Made by a program: the position numbers and the translations under genes. Shown in pieces: positions 22,797 through 33,871 of a DNA stretch of 64,000 nt. How positions within the stretch are numbered: the stretch's first letter is position 1; each line of letters starts with the position of its first letter. The stretch is from Ctena decussata (lineage: Eukaryota > Mollusca > Bivalvia > Lucinida > Lucinidae): assembly GCA_963989385.1 (NCBI GenBank), contig OZ022500.1, positions 108,231,842 through 108,295,841 of the forward strand, read 5' to 3'. The notes beneath the pieces were generated by a model. That model saw only the letters and a program-made list of their open reading frames with translations. It had not been told where the DNA came from and made no database searches.

Positions 22797-23200
22797 CATT
22801 GTACTTACTTTAGATTTTATTTGCCTCCTCTGCAGCTGGTGTTGTGCTGTGTGGCGGCCGAAAACAATTTCTACGAACATCATTATGGCAAATTATAATT
22901 TGTGTTTGGTCCTTTGATGTCGTTGATTATATTCTAAGAATTAAAAAAGTTACTGGTTTGAATTCGTTTTTGTCCATTATGCTGCACCCAGATTTGACAC
23001 ACAAAAGTCTTTCAAACAGCTGTCCTTTTGAAATAATTGCCTAAATATAAAAGGTTTTACCCTTGACTCTTGCCGCCAATTATCATAAAGGACCACTGAT
23101 GAGCCTATACTAGCCGAAATTGTGGTCTGGTCAATGCATTCATTGCTCTTAAAGGACACGCATTTTATATTTAATTTTGCTCACTCCCGCTGTATTCTAG
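22797..23200 (+). mobile_element. Second retrozyme-like repeat with decayed hammerhead
   Basis: Shares with 7926-8362 the words GTTGTGCTGTGTGGCGGCCG, CAAATTATAATTTGTGTTTG and GGTCCTTTGATGTCG, then the hammerhead at 23090-23132. ATTGTACTTACTTTAGATTT at its start is repeated loosely after the ribozyme (ATTGCTCTTAAAGGAC... TATTTAATTTTGCTC), so the unit is about 348 bp plus a partial second unit. Confidence 0.65.
23090..23132 (+). ncRNA. Degenerate type I hammerhead ribozyme
   Basis: Stem I GGACCA (23090-23095) pairs with TGGTC (23128-23132) over 5 bp. The core CTGATGA and GAAA (23116-23119) is intact. Stem II GCCT/AGCC around ATACT has one C-C mismatch. Stem III is weak (A-T plus G-U pairs), with triplet GTC before the predicted cut after 23127. 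Probably slow or inactive. Confidence 0.7.
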
Positions 23201-23529
23201 TCTCAATGTAAATTCTCCGAAAGGATTTTTATTTAACTTTGAAATGAATGCACAAAGTAACATCGAGCAATGGTTATTTTGTACGCAGTTTTCGATTCTA
23301 GCGTTTATGGTTCATTGTTTCGTCAGACTAATTTTGTCAATTTTATGACTGTGTTACATTCGAGCCATAGAAACATATACACAGTGCAAAGAAATTTAGT
23401 TTCTTTGCCTTACTTGTTAATATTATGACGTTAACTTCAAAAGTGTTCACCCCTAATCGTGGTCCGTGTTACCCCAAAAATTTCGGGTATTATGGTCCAC
23501 CCACTAGCTGCAACTGATCTGATAATAAT

Positions 23530-23702
23530 TTAAGAAGTAATTTTTCCCTACCAATGAATTATCGCTGATGAACATATGTTGTCGGAGGGCAGATCACGAA
23601 ATATTAATTCGCGACGGCGAAGCTGAAGTGAATTAATATTCGTATCTCCCCGACAACACGTGTTAATCAGCGATAATTCAAAGGTAAAGAAAAATTATTT
23701 TG
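23530..23702. mobile_element. Long foldback element
   Basis: Left AGTAATTTTTCCCTACCAAT, GAATTATCGCTGAT and TGTTGTCGGAG are mirrored by CTCCCCGACAACA, ATCAGCGATAATTC and AAGAAAAATTATTTT. The centre is GAATTAATATTCGTATCT / AAATATTAATTC around CGCGACGGCGAAGCTG. Confidence 0.75.
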
Positions 23703-23929
23703 ATTCTAACATTATACAGAATGAAAATGCAATTATATTACAATGTTTTTAAAGGACTATTTTTGAGTCGGACGTCGGCAGAGCTAATTTTTACATTCGA
23801 CACCATCAAGGCGCGAAATTGGCACGTCTTGACGTTAGCCACGTGAAGTATCGCCAAGTTTTCACCTTCCTATGCGTTCAGTGGGGAAAACGTTAATTTC
23901 ATGTAGAATATTATTTTGCTGTTTGCGTG

Positions 23930-24180
23930 TCACTATTTCGGAGCGCTTGAGTCTAATTGCTGACGTCATTGCGATTACTGACGATTATGTGACGATGTGT
24001 TTATCAATAAGTACCTTGATATTAAACGGTGTAACATCTCTTACGTACATTTATGTGGTACAGTGAAGAATGTTGGCGGATCAGGCACGCGCAGATTGGG
24101 AGAATTTGAAGGAAAATAATAATTTTTCAGCATTTCCTAGATCTAATAGTGTTAGAATCGAAACTTTGAAACTGACATAA
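23930..24180 (+). repeat. Dispersed repeat, paired with 51340-51530
   Basis: TTTCGGAGCGC, AATTGCTGACGTCATTGCGA, TGTGACG, ACGGTGT, AAGAATGTTGGCGG and GGGAGAATTTGAAGGAAAAT occur in the same order at 51340-51530 with moderate divergence. Confidence 0.6.
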
Positions 24181-24239
24181 AGCTAGTACTCAACAATTCA
24201 CTGCTAGAGCTGTTCTATTTCTTAAATCAAAATAGGTAA

Positions 24240-24960
24240 GATTTTGTTTAACGCCCTGTTATTGCTGTTTCGTAGCTAATATTCTGTAGAAGTCCTAGTG
24301 TTGTAGTATGTCTGATTAACACTCTAGATAGTATAATTATTTCTTATTATTTCTCTCATTACCGTTACGCATTGCATAATTACTGGAAGAATAAGATGAT
24401 ATCTTCAGCGCTGACCTGATAATTGGGCCTAATTGATTACGATCGGAATACTGATTCTCTGTACCAAAATCATGGTTTTTCCCCAGTCATTCTGCTTGAA
24501 ATACTTTTCTGTGGTTTAAGAAAAGAAAGAAAAAACAAAAGAAAAAAAAGAAAAAAAAAACATTAAGCCACAGACTCAGGGGTAGCCTCTTTAATGATGC
24601 AGTCTTAAAAGGTGCCTTTATATATATTAAAATAATTGCAACATCAAGATGATTCTTTCAGAGAAGGTGTCACTTTTTTGTAAAAATAACTGACCCTTTA
24701 CATATTTTGTTATATAGATATTGTATTTCATGCATGCACTTTACTTATGCTGTGTACATATGTTACCTCTTATGCCATATTCTGTATGGATTGAGTGAAA
24801 TAAAGAATTTTTATTATAATTAAAAAAAACAACATGTAAAGCCACTGCGAAAAAATAAATTTATTGTCGCAGCAAAATAGATTAAGCCCAATTAATTTCT
24901 AAAATACATTTTATTGTCTAGTTTTCTTTCATGCATGACGGCACTGATGGTATCTCATCC
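24240..24960. other. AT-rich intronic stretch
   Basis: Contains an A-rich tract (24520-24562) and no supportable exon or element. Confidence 0.5.
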
Positions 24961-24965
24961 CTTCT

Positions 24966-25977
24966 TTTTAGCTCACCTGAGCACGAAGTGCTCAGGGTGA
25001 GCTTTTGGGATACCCTGATGTCCGTCGTCCGTCCGTCAACTTTTGCTTGTGTACACTCTAGCGGGCACAGTTTCGATCCGATCTTTATGAAACTTTGTCA
25101 GAATGTTAGTCTTTATAAAATCTAGGCCAAGTTCGAAACTGGGTCATGTCGGGTCAAAAACTAGGTCACTAGGTCAAATCTTAGAAAAACCTTGTGTACG
25201 CTCTAGAGGGCACAGTTTTCATCCAAAGTTCATGAAACTTTGTCAGAATGTTTAACCTCATAATATCTAGGACAAGTTTGAATCTGGGTCACGTCGGGTC
25301 AAAAACTAGGTCAATAGGTCAAATCATAGAAAAACCTTGTGTACGCTCTAGAGGACACAGTTTTGATCTAATCTTTATGAAACTTTGTCAGAATGTTTAT
25401 CTTCATAAACTCTCGGCCAAGTTTGAAAGTAGGTCATGTCAGGTAAAAAACAAGGTCACTAGGTCAAATCTTAGAAAAACGTTGTGTAAGCACTAGAAAG
25501 CATAGTTTTGATCCAATCTTCATGAAACTATGTCAAAATGTTTATTGTCCATATAGCTAAGCCCCCTATGAAACTGAGTCACGTCGGCTCAAGGTCAAAT
25601 CTTGGAAAAACTTTGTGTACACCCTAGAGGGCACAGTTTTGATCCAATCTTCATGAAACTCTGTCAGAATGTTTATCTTAATGAAATCTAGGTAAAGTTT
25701 GAAATTGGGTCGTGTCGGGTCAAAAACTTGGTCACTAGGTCAAATATAAGAACGACCTTGTATACGCTCCAGAGGGCACAGTTTTGATCCAATCTCAATG
25801 AAACTGTGTCAGAATGTTTATTCTTACAATATCCAGGCCAAGTTTGAAACTGGGTCATGTTGGGTCAAAAACTAGGTCAAATGTTAGTATGGTAAAAACT
25901 CTTATAAATCTTCACCAGCGCCAGTGAACTGATTAATGCTCAGGTGAGCGATTCAGGGCCACCATGGCCCTCTTGTT
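24966..25977 (+). mobile_element. Helentron/HINE-like element 2 with a 145-bp tandem core
   Basis: Begins TTTTTAGCTCACCTGAGCAC (with a GAGCACGAAGTGCTC hairpin) and ends with the inverted AGCTCACCTGAGCA copy TGCTCAGGTGAGCG (25938-25951), an AGGGCCA/TGGCCCT hairpin (25955-25971) and TCTTGTT. The core holds six units starting at CTCTAGAGGGCACAG-like words at 25056, 25201, 25346, 25491, 25622 and 25767: exactly 145 bp apart, except one unit about 14 bp shorter. Each has AGAAACTTTGTCAGAATG-like and GGGTCAAAAACTAGGTCA-like words. Same plan as the elements at 16640, 42428 and 63231. Confidence 0.8.
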
Positions 25978-26461
25978 ATTTCTTTTATCTTATTATTTTA
26001 TTTGTTTTTCTTATCTTTTCGAATATGTTCGAGTCACAAAAAATTATTCGATGTGTTTTAAGTATGTAAGTACAGACACTTTCGTTCGAGCCATCGCACG
26101 ATTAAATATCAACATTCCCTGCATAAAAAATGCTTTGACAATTGAAAGTTAATTTTAGCTTCTCATAGGTTTCTGTCGAATTGGACAGATTTAAGTGGCA
26201 AAAATCGTCATTCTACAGCATGCGGTATATACATGTAGGTCGACGAATTTCAGCTTAGTTGAAAACAAGCGTCAGATATGACAATATCCTTTTCGTTCAT
26301 TTCAGTTGATGACGTGAATCAATCAGGTAATGCTGACGCCAATCTGTGATTACGATTTTAAACTGCGACACAATTTTAAATTGCATACATGTACCACATA
26401 TTTTAGCTTGGGTTTTCATCAATACTTAGTGGTAAGAAAGAGCTGTGTTAAACTTAAAAAA

Positions 26462-26534
26462 AAACATGGCAAAGTTTACATAAAAAATATATGGTAAATT
26501 TCACATAAAAAAATATGGCAAAGTTTACATAAAT
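26462..26534 (+). repeat. Three-copy ~30-bp tandem repeat
   Basis: Three copies of an ATGGCAAAGTTTACATAAAA-like unit; the last copy supplies the SINE target duplication. Confidence 0.8.
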
Positions 26535-26808
26535 GTAGAGGGCGCCGTAGACGAGTGGTTAGAGTGACTCGGTTATGGTGCAGAAAGTCGCCGGAAGGTC
26601 GAGAGTTCGCGGCTCACCGTCGCCATCCGACGACTGGAAAACTCTTTCTGTCAACCCAGCAGTAAATGGGTACCTTTTTCGAATCAGGGAAAGATAGGGC
26701 AGCGAAAGGAGAGAGATGGAATCCGCCTTTCATCAGCTGTGCCCAAGATACAATGGGTCTCTAACCCCCACTGCCCCTACGGCTATTAGGCTATGGGAAA
26801 CCTTTACC
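26535..26808 (+). mobile_element. tRNA-derived SINE (type 1)
   Basis: A head with box-A-like TAGACGAGTGG and box-B-like GAGTTCGCGGCTC about 50 bp on is followed by an unrelated body. It is flanked by a perfect 9-bp target duplication TACATAAAT (26526-26534 and 26809-26817). Total 274 bp, apparently complete. Confidence 0.82.
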
Positions 26809-27817
26809 TACATAAATCTCTTCGAGATTTTGTTACTTTGAAGGTCAGAGTAGGCAACGTATATACATTCATAGTTACACAATAGGCAATATGTATACGT
26901 TCATAGTTAGTTGTTTCTCTGTTCATTACACTTATAGATGTGCATCAAATACCATTAAGCATCAGAATCATTAAAAAAAAAAAAAAAAAAACAGCGACTT
27001 CCGGATTTTCAAGTCCACATATGCACTATATGGATTCGATCCACATATGTACTAAATGGATTTAATGGCATTTGTAAATGAAAATTATGTCATTGAAACC
27101 TATTATCTGTGACTTTCTTTATTATATTTTTCTCGAAATGTATACATGTATATTACAGAAGATTAAATTTTTTGAAAAAGAAATTATCGGTTCGAGAAAA
27201 TCACACTTTTCAGTTGTATGAATTTCAGGAAGCATCTCACTTATAATTCGAGGGAAGCATGGCAAACACCATTTTCCCTAGCAGATACCAATGGCGCCAT
27301 ATATATCTATTACCATAGCAACTATGGAATAACCAACTGTTGTTTAGCTTGGATTACGTCTAAATGACGTCATTTCGACATCAGTATGAACTCTTTGTTG
27401 CTATTGTCACAGTAACAGATGTATGACAGCTATGGCAAACAGTGTTTGCCATGCTTCTCCAAATTTTCAATGACGTTAAGACCTGAAGTTCTTTCAACAG
27501 AAACGTCAGATTTTCTCAAATGAATAGTTATTTATAGTCATTTAATTCCGTGTTAAATATATTCATTTTGAGATGGTGCAGATGTCATTTGATGTATGTA
27601 TCGTAAATGGGGTGCATGCATGCGTGCGTATATTGCGTGTACAAGAACGTCTGCTTGTGATAGCAATATTGAAAGTATCGCTGAGCTTCTTGGAGACCAT
27701 CGTTGCAAGATTTGAAACAATATAAAGAGCGATACTCAATCGAGAATTTTAGCTGCGAGTATATGCATTTACCGTTTTGCATGAAAACTGACTTTTAGAA
27801 TGTATTTTTTATTTTAC

Positions 27818-28255
27818 CTCTGCTTTTGGTTTCGAAGTTGCACATGGTGTTGTATCTATGGAAGACGTCTGCTCTGACTGTGACAGTTTCTGGTTTGACA
27901 TATTCAAATTGTTTTCCGACTGATTCAGGTCGACGATTCCTTTTGTCACCAGTACCATAATTGTGACCATTACCATCAATGTCACTGTCAGTAAAAAGTT
28001 CCAAAAACAACAGCACCTTTCTCGTTTAGACCAGTACGACACCCATTTATCCGACATTACCGTAGATGGTACTGGTGAAGATGACGTATTTGGTGATGTC
28101 GTAATCATTTCCTTATTTAACTTCCGGCTTTTTAAGTCCACATATTCTGGGTCCTTAAACTTCACATTTTCACTAAGGTCAGACGACATGTCATCGTTTA
28201 AACTGTCTATGGAACAAACCATATACTTGTCCCGTGACAAAGTATCTGCTGGCAT
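27818..28255 (-). CDS. M13 (neprilysin-like) metallopeptidase, N-terminal tail and membrane-anchor exon
   Basis: The open frame runs from ATG at 28255 (MPADTLSRDKYMVCS...) to donor GTAAAATAA after KPKAE (146 codons, phase 0). About 80 hydrophilic residues rich in Ser, Asp and Lys precede CCCFWNFLL and a hydrophobic segment (about residues 84-104, Val/Met/Thr/Leu-rich), followed by a Ser/Asn-rich stalk with sequons NQS and NMS. This is the type II layout of neprilysin and ECE proteins, and the frame runs directly into VCRGESC of 6956-7033. An acceptor-like ATTATGCCAG overlaps the ATG, so the exon could instead begin at 28248 with an upstream exon; both keep the frame. The intron that follows is about 20.8 kb. 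Confidence 0.75.
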
Positions 28256-28948
28256 AATTAAAATGGTGATCATTACCAAACTGATTCAGAAATGGTTTTA
28301 GGAATTTTATTTCAAGAATTTGTACTTCATTTTATCATTCATGTTCTTCAAATAATTTTTGTACAGATAATTACTTTACAAATACACATACATGACAGTT
28401 CCCTGCCAATAATATATTAAAGGTCTAAACTTATGGCGATAAATGCTATGATATGTTATTAAACTTTAACCAATGACCAAGTTACCATTCGTCGGCTCTA
28501 AGTTGTATGTTGATGATAGTTAACATCCTGTATGCTCCTCATAGAATAATCGTTGTGTAAGAAAATTGGTGAATGTCACTTTAAATCCACTGCATTACTT
28601 ATTTCAGTTTTTTAAAGAAATACAAAATAATCAGGAAACATATTCAGTCAAATCCTCTTCTTTGTAAGTCTGGCGACTAACCGTTCTGGAACTATTCCAC
28701 GATTCCACAACATCAAAATAATTGCTACCCACTCCATGAAAAAAATCCAATCAAAATAGTTAGAAAATAAACACCAACGACGTTAGAGTAAATTGTCGAG
28801 TGGCACTTTTGATATTACATTTTCCCTCCGTTCCTGTTACTCTCGGCGGACCATGGTTGATATGATCCAATTCGTCAGCATATTGCCCCAAGAAGCGAGA
28901 GTCTAATAATAGGTCGGGTTACGTCAAAAACCAGTCTTAAGTTTTAGG

Positions 28949-29011
28949 CGATCTACGCATCCCAGACCAGACTGCGCATGCGCAGTCTGGTCAGTGCATG
29001 CGTAGGTCGCT
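28949..29011. promoter_or_regulatory. Palindrome with NRF1-like core
   Basis: A perfect 28-bp palindrome (28965-28992) contains TGCGCATGCGCA, the consensus core of NRF1 sites, inside wider mirrored arms (GCGATCTACGCAT / ATGCGTAGGTCGC). It lies about 0.7 kb upstream of gene B's first exon. A related sequence without intact symmetry is at 61700-61865, so it is more likely a small foldback repeat that happens to carry the motif; regulation is speculation. Confidence 0.5.
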
Positions 29012-29321
29012 CAGAAAATGATTTGATATATCATATTTCTAAAACGCAAACTGCGCCAAAGCTGGAAAGTCATACTTTACACAGACTTGTCCTGGTATAC
29101 GCGTCACATATGGCCTTAGACAGGTTTTTGTGATCACCCAGTCTAATAGTTAATGACTGAAGTAGTTTACTTCCAGCAGACTCTTCGATACCATATTTGA
29201 ACAATGCCACGGAAATAGATACCCTTAGGTACGTTAAAACAGTGAATGTTCGGATTGGCATGCTGATCTGCGCAGTCTGGTAAAGGACTTCCCTGTGTCT
29301 GTTCACAGTGTATAGAACCTG

Positions 29322-29389
29322 AAGAATCTCTAAAGCGACTAGCCAAGGCTCTAAACGGTCTGGGCGGGATGTCTAGATCTTTGTTTTTC
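29322..29389 (-). CDS. Possible upstream exon of gene B
   Basis: Minus strand: acceptor-like AACTTGCAG, then about 67 nt reading KNKDLDIPPRPFRALASRFR and DSS, then CAG followed by a weak GTTCTA donor. It ends in phase 1, which would fit the 28248 acceptor (two leading bases). The weak donor and lack of any start codon make this doubtful. Confidence 0.2.
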
Positions 29390-29399
29390 TGCAAGTTAT

Positions 29400-30780
29400 T
29401 CTAGTAAAGAATATTTTCCGTGTGATATCTCATTTATGCTTATAGCACCTTAAGCAATAGGCAGATGACAGTCGGGCTTTCGGAGACTGCTAAATATAAT
29501 GCACAATGGCATTTATAGAAGAAAACAATTTAGGGAGAAATCAATTCCGCTTCCGATGCCACATTCATTGAAATACGCCATTGAAGCCTTCTTTGGGAAC
29601 AGGTAATTTTTGTGTAGGAGTGTTGTTTATGAAAAAGAAACATTTCAGTATCTTTTATAAACGAACTTTTAATTTTAATATGGAGACGACTTATTTACAG
29701 TTATCAGAGTATAGATTTTTACAGATGAAACTCGTAGAAACAGTTCTAACTAAGAATAGCTAAATATTAGATTAAGGTCCAATTTCACGTTAGGCCTACT
29801 TTAAAATCTCGGTTATTCGATGAACAAAATTTATTTAAATTTGCATTATGGTCTATGGGATAGTTCACGGTTTAAACCATGGATTGTGATTTAAAAGCGA
29901 CATGAAATTGGACCTTATGCGAATATAATATACATATGGACCAAGTTGGGGAGTGTAAGATTTATCAGAGTGTAGATATCAAGTACACAAATAAAGAATC
30001 AAGAAAATAAATTAAGTGTGCTTCTGCTTTGCGTGTCGGTTTTATAGAAGATTTTTTGAAAATGTTTTAGGAACTTATGCATACATATGTTTAATCTCAC
30101 GACAGGCGGAGCCAATTAAATATATTAGCAATGCGTGCAGCTTCTCGTTATCGCAAACACTAGTATCTATAAGTATCATCACTTATATGTTTTATTTATC
30201 TAAATGACATTTATTGTCCCCCGCCTTTTCGAAGAAAAGCGGAGGGACACAGTTTTCGGCATCCCAAGTTGAACTTAGCCTTTTTTCATACATTTTTACT
30301 ATTAAAGTGAATAGATAGTGGGTACATTGTGTGTGCAACTCCTCCTACAGTTTTATGTTGATTCCTTTTAAACTTCACAGGTGTTTTGGTCATGGTCTTA
30401 ATATATGCATCTGGTTTAGATATAATCCTAAAATTATTTTTGCCACTTTTTCTGATAGTTGAACTTAGTCTTTTTTCAGGCGTTTTTTTTTTTTTTTTTT
30501 TTTCATTGACATGTCCTTTAATTGAAATAAACAATAATGGCGGGGGACATAAATTCTTTGACTGTGCTTGTTTATTATTTTATTCACTCTAGTGATACAA
30601 CTTTTTTTATTCGTGTTGCTTTGGGCTGCGAGAGAAGGAAATCATTATAAATCCCATTAGACCTGCGCTCCTGCCAGTCTGTGAAAAGTTTACGTCTTTA
30701 TATTCAACGTATGAATTGACTCATGATCTTCATTTTCATCACCCAGTTCTTTTATTTTCTCATTCTCATGATCTTATCAT
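29400..30780. other. Intergenic stretch between genes A and B
   Basis: AT-rich, with a poly-T tract at 30483-30503. Genes A and B are in tandem on the minus strand, with gene A's stop at 31620 and gene B's first firm exon at 28255. No promoter element could be named with confidence. Confidence 0.5.
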
Positions 30781-30786
30781 TATTTA

Positions 30787-31030
30787 TCGTAAACGGGTAC
30801 ACTTTCAGTGGAATCGACTCTACCAGTTTCATTTTTGCATCCCTACTCAATGGGCCTGCTCAACTCCTTAAGGAAAGATTTTGCTCCACCTTGAGCAAAT
30901 TCTTTCTTTTATAAGTTGACCCATTTTGGAAGAGTATTATTACCCGGGAACTCAAACATAAACTGAAAGTCAAAACAACTGTTTTCCCTTGTAAACGGGT
31001 GGAAAACGTGGTGATTTACCCATACAACTT
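30787..31030 (+). repeat. R1 repeat copy
   Basis: GGTACACTTTCAGTGGAATC, TTTCATTTTTGCATCCCTAC, GATTTTGCTCCACCTTGAGC, CATTTTGGAAGAG and GATTTACCCATACAAC follow the R1 order seen at 18435. Confidence 0.6.
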
Positions 31031-31619
31031 AAGTTTTGCCATTAATTTGCGTCTTTTGTGGGCATATCTGTACCCACGGCAGAGAATCGCGTAACTTACC
31101 TTAAATATCGGACAGAACGGGTAAGAAAATTATCCAGTTCTTCCTTAATACTCAGTGAATTGTCAGGCAGCAACGGGCAGATACCTTGTCTTTGTAAGTT
31201 TTAAAGTGGTTTTATGCTACGACGCAACCACGAGCAAAGACTTTCTGACTTTGCTTGAGGTTGTGCGAAAACTAGTGTGCGTGAAATCGGCTCATAAATG
31301 AAAGCGATAAAGGTTCTGTACTTTACTGCTTGAAAATTCATTTAGTATTCAAGAAATAATGGTGATTTTTTCCGTTCTACCTGAATATAGGTTTGAATTA
31401 TCCCGTAATTCTCCGCCGTGTGTGCCTTTGGGGTCATAACTTTCAGATGATAATTCTATCATTGTCTAATTACACAGTGGACAATTATTCCTGTCTTCGA
31501 CTATATTAAAAAAAGAAGTCCTCACAGCGAATATCAATATAATTGAATAATACGAGAATTATCAGTAAATCACTTATTATTAGCATCAAGCAGATTCCCT
31601 AATAGCTGGTAACCAGAAT

Positions 31620-31777
31620 CTAATCATAATAGATGATAGCATTACGTCTTGCAGCGCCAGACATTAACTCCTGGGGTTTATCATTAGCGTAGTGATATGA
31701 AAAATATTCGGACATTAACACCTGGGCAACCAGTGTAGTCCCTGACCAGACTGCTTCTTTACTGATTGCCATTCCAC
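31620..31777 (-). CDS. Gene A, terminal coding exon with stop
   Basis: Acceptor ...TCAAATATTTCAG, then two bases completing a Gly codon, then 51 codons (GMAISKEAVWSGTTLVAQVL ... SGAARRNAIIYYD) and TAG at 31620-31622. The phase fits the preceding 29-nt exon (34560-34588). The product is mixed in composition, not low complexity, and the other two frames are closed early. I do not recognise the family. No clear AATAAA could be picked out shortly after the stop. Confidence 0.8.
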
Positions 31778-32175
31778 CTGAAATATTTGAAAATATATTT
31801 TAACAAAACAAAAGCTGTTTATTTTTTATGATATTAAAGGCATTTGGCGAAAGTGTCCAAATATATAGGGTATTTACAGTACCTTCAGAAACTCGAGGGT
31901 CTCTCCGGGTACCAGCCGGTTTGCTAAGTATGTCTATGAACATCGAAGATTAAGATCGTCCTGCATTTTTTTCACAGCTTGATAAAATCCTAATTAATGC
32001 TTAGCTGAATCCCGCTGCTGGTGGGCGTGGGGCAATAATGCAACTTAACATTACTGCCTATTAACTCGATCAAACCGAGTCTGCTTTTTTCGTTTCTTTG
32101 ATGTGTCCCTTGCTTCCAGAAGATCTTCTTACAGAATCTATTACACCTTGCTAAATCATTACATTGTGCAGCATA

Positions 32176-32447
32176 TTAATGGGAACACGTCGATTCACAA
32201 GACTGATTTGCATGGTGTTTGGGTTGGATCTGGGATTGAATTGTATTCTGAGAATTTTCCTCCTCACTGTTAGACGTTTGCTGCTCGCATAAGGCATAAT
32301 TAAATCGCTTTATTACTTGCTGCGGTCGATGCTTAGCCTTCACCTTAGCAGGCAATTGGTACACAATAAAGCTAGTTATTGCGCTAACAGTCCCGTAGAA
32401 CGTCCATCCAATCAATTTGTTAACACTTATTTTCTGATATATAGCCA
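32176..32447 (-). CDS. Possible alternative terminal exon of gene A with a membrane segment
   Basis: In gene A's last intron, a minus-strand acceptor-like TTTCTTCGTAGTTTAG precedes a frame open for 90 codons to TAA. It begins with two leading bases, the same phase as the main terminal exon. The product starts AIYQKISVNKLIGWTFYGTV and has one hydrophobic stretch (about 20 residues around WTFYGTVSAITSFIVY), then a basic and a Gln/Asn/Ser-rich tail. If used, gene A would have a second, membrane-ended form. It could equally be a chance open frame or a separate small gene. Confidence 0.3.
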
Positions 32448-33129
32448 CTAAACTACGAAGAAATTATTCCCAAATGCAAGAACGTATCATCTTAAATACT
32501 GAATAAGAAACGTATGTTGAAAAAGTTCTAGTGACTGTAAGAAAGAAAATGTAAGCAATGTGGTAGCCTGTAAAACCTGGCCTGGGCTACTGGGCTGGGA
32601 TGGGCTCGATTGTTTGGGCTCGGATGAATCTAACTTCAGCTTTGGTGAAAGGCAAGCTAAGGTAAGATACTTGACACGCAGTGTGAGGTAATATCTCTGT
32701 GCTTAGAATGGTTATCTTTCAGGGGAAATTGTGCAAATTATTCCCCTTATAGCAGATGTTTGCAGCCCTTTCACACACCCCCCCCGCCCCCACACGCCAA
32801 GGTCCCCTGAGATGCAGTGTCAGACAGAAATCCTTCAGCTTATATGAGCCAAGTAACAACAGAACCTTACTCGTGGCAGGTGTGCTGAAAAATCTTGCTC
32901 AGCTCAGTCTTCACAGTGACTGACTGAGAAGATATTGAACCTGTCCAGACTGTGCTGGACCCTACACACACTGACCTGACTTGAGAATATCTTTCTTATT
33001 ACGATTATTATCTACTGTATATTTTTTTAAGATTTTTTGAAATCTCTCTTTGAGTCAGTCTATTTTTTTCTTCTTGCATATCCAAAGACAGAGATTGTTT
33101 TTGCAGAATAAAACATACCTCGCCCCCCT

Positions 33130-33160
<31 letters not shown>

Positions 33161-33169
33161 CACACACAC
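33130..33169. repeat. (CA)n microsatellite
   Basis: CA run with one AA interruption. Confidence 0.9.
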
Positions 33170-33803
33170 CAAATCCCAAGGGAAGATCAATTGGTCGACC
33201 CCTAATTCACTTTCGGAGGAGATAAAGTGTGAATGTTTCTAGATCAATCAAAAGCTAAGAAAAGATACAACCTAAAACACAATATTTTACCGATATATTG
33301 AGGCAACATTATGATATTGCACAGATCTATGACTGCGTGTTCTAGCTGTTATATATTTATTACATACAGTCATCCTTTCAGTCGTGCTTTAAAAAAATAA
33401 GCTCATAATTACTGCTGGGTTGACAAAGAGAATTTTCAGTCGATGGCTTGCCCGTTGAGGCTTGCAACCAACCCGCCACCTTCTGGATCATATCCAAGCA
33501 TCTGTAACCTCTTGACCACGGTGCTTCTCTGATATTGTAATGCCAAATGTTTACAGTAATTCACAAGTTTTCAATTCATGCTATTGTCTTGTTAGAGTTG
33601 TCTGACACAACTTTTGTTTTATCAGTGTCTGATACAGAATTATTGTCCTACTACTGTCCATCACTGACGGACCCGCCATTGATTCTGTGGTACCGCTAAT
33701 AACCGAAATATTTGAACACCTTAACCATATGGGGTACTATTCCGAAAATCTTAACAAATCGATTTATTGTCCCGCAATGTGTCAAAAAACGCACAGGTAA
33801 CTG

Positions 33804-33871
33804 CAAAAAGTGCAGATACAGATCAGACTGCTCCTCAGGAGCAGTCTGATTTGGATCTACACTTTTTGCTC
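33804..33871. repeat. Foldback family F2, full-length copy
   Basis: AAAAAGTGCAGATACAGATC / GATTTGGATCTACACTTTTT arms around AGACTGCTCCTCAGGAGCAG. About 30-bp arms with few mismatches. Confidence 0.75.

Noticed and set aside
24966..25977. Tandem 145-bp array considered as a CRISPR
   Set aside because: Units are long, diverged and without spacer/repeat alternation; the genome is eukaryotic.
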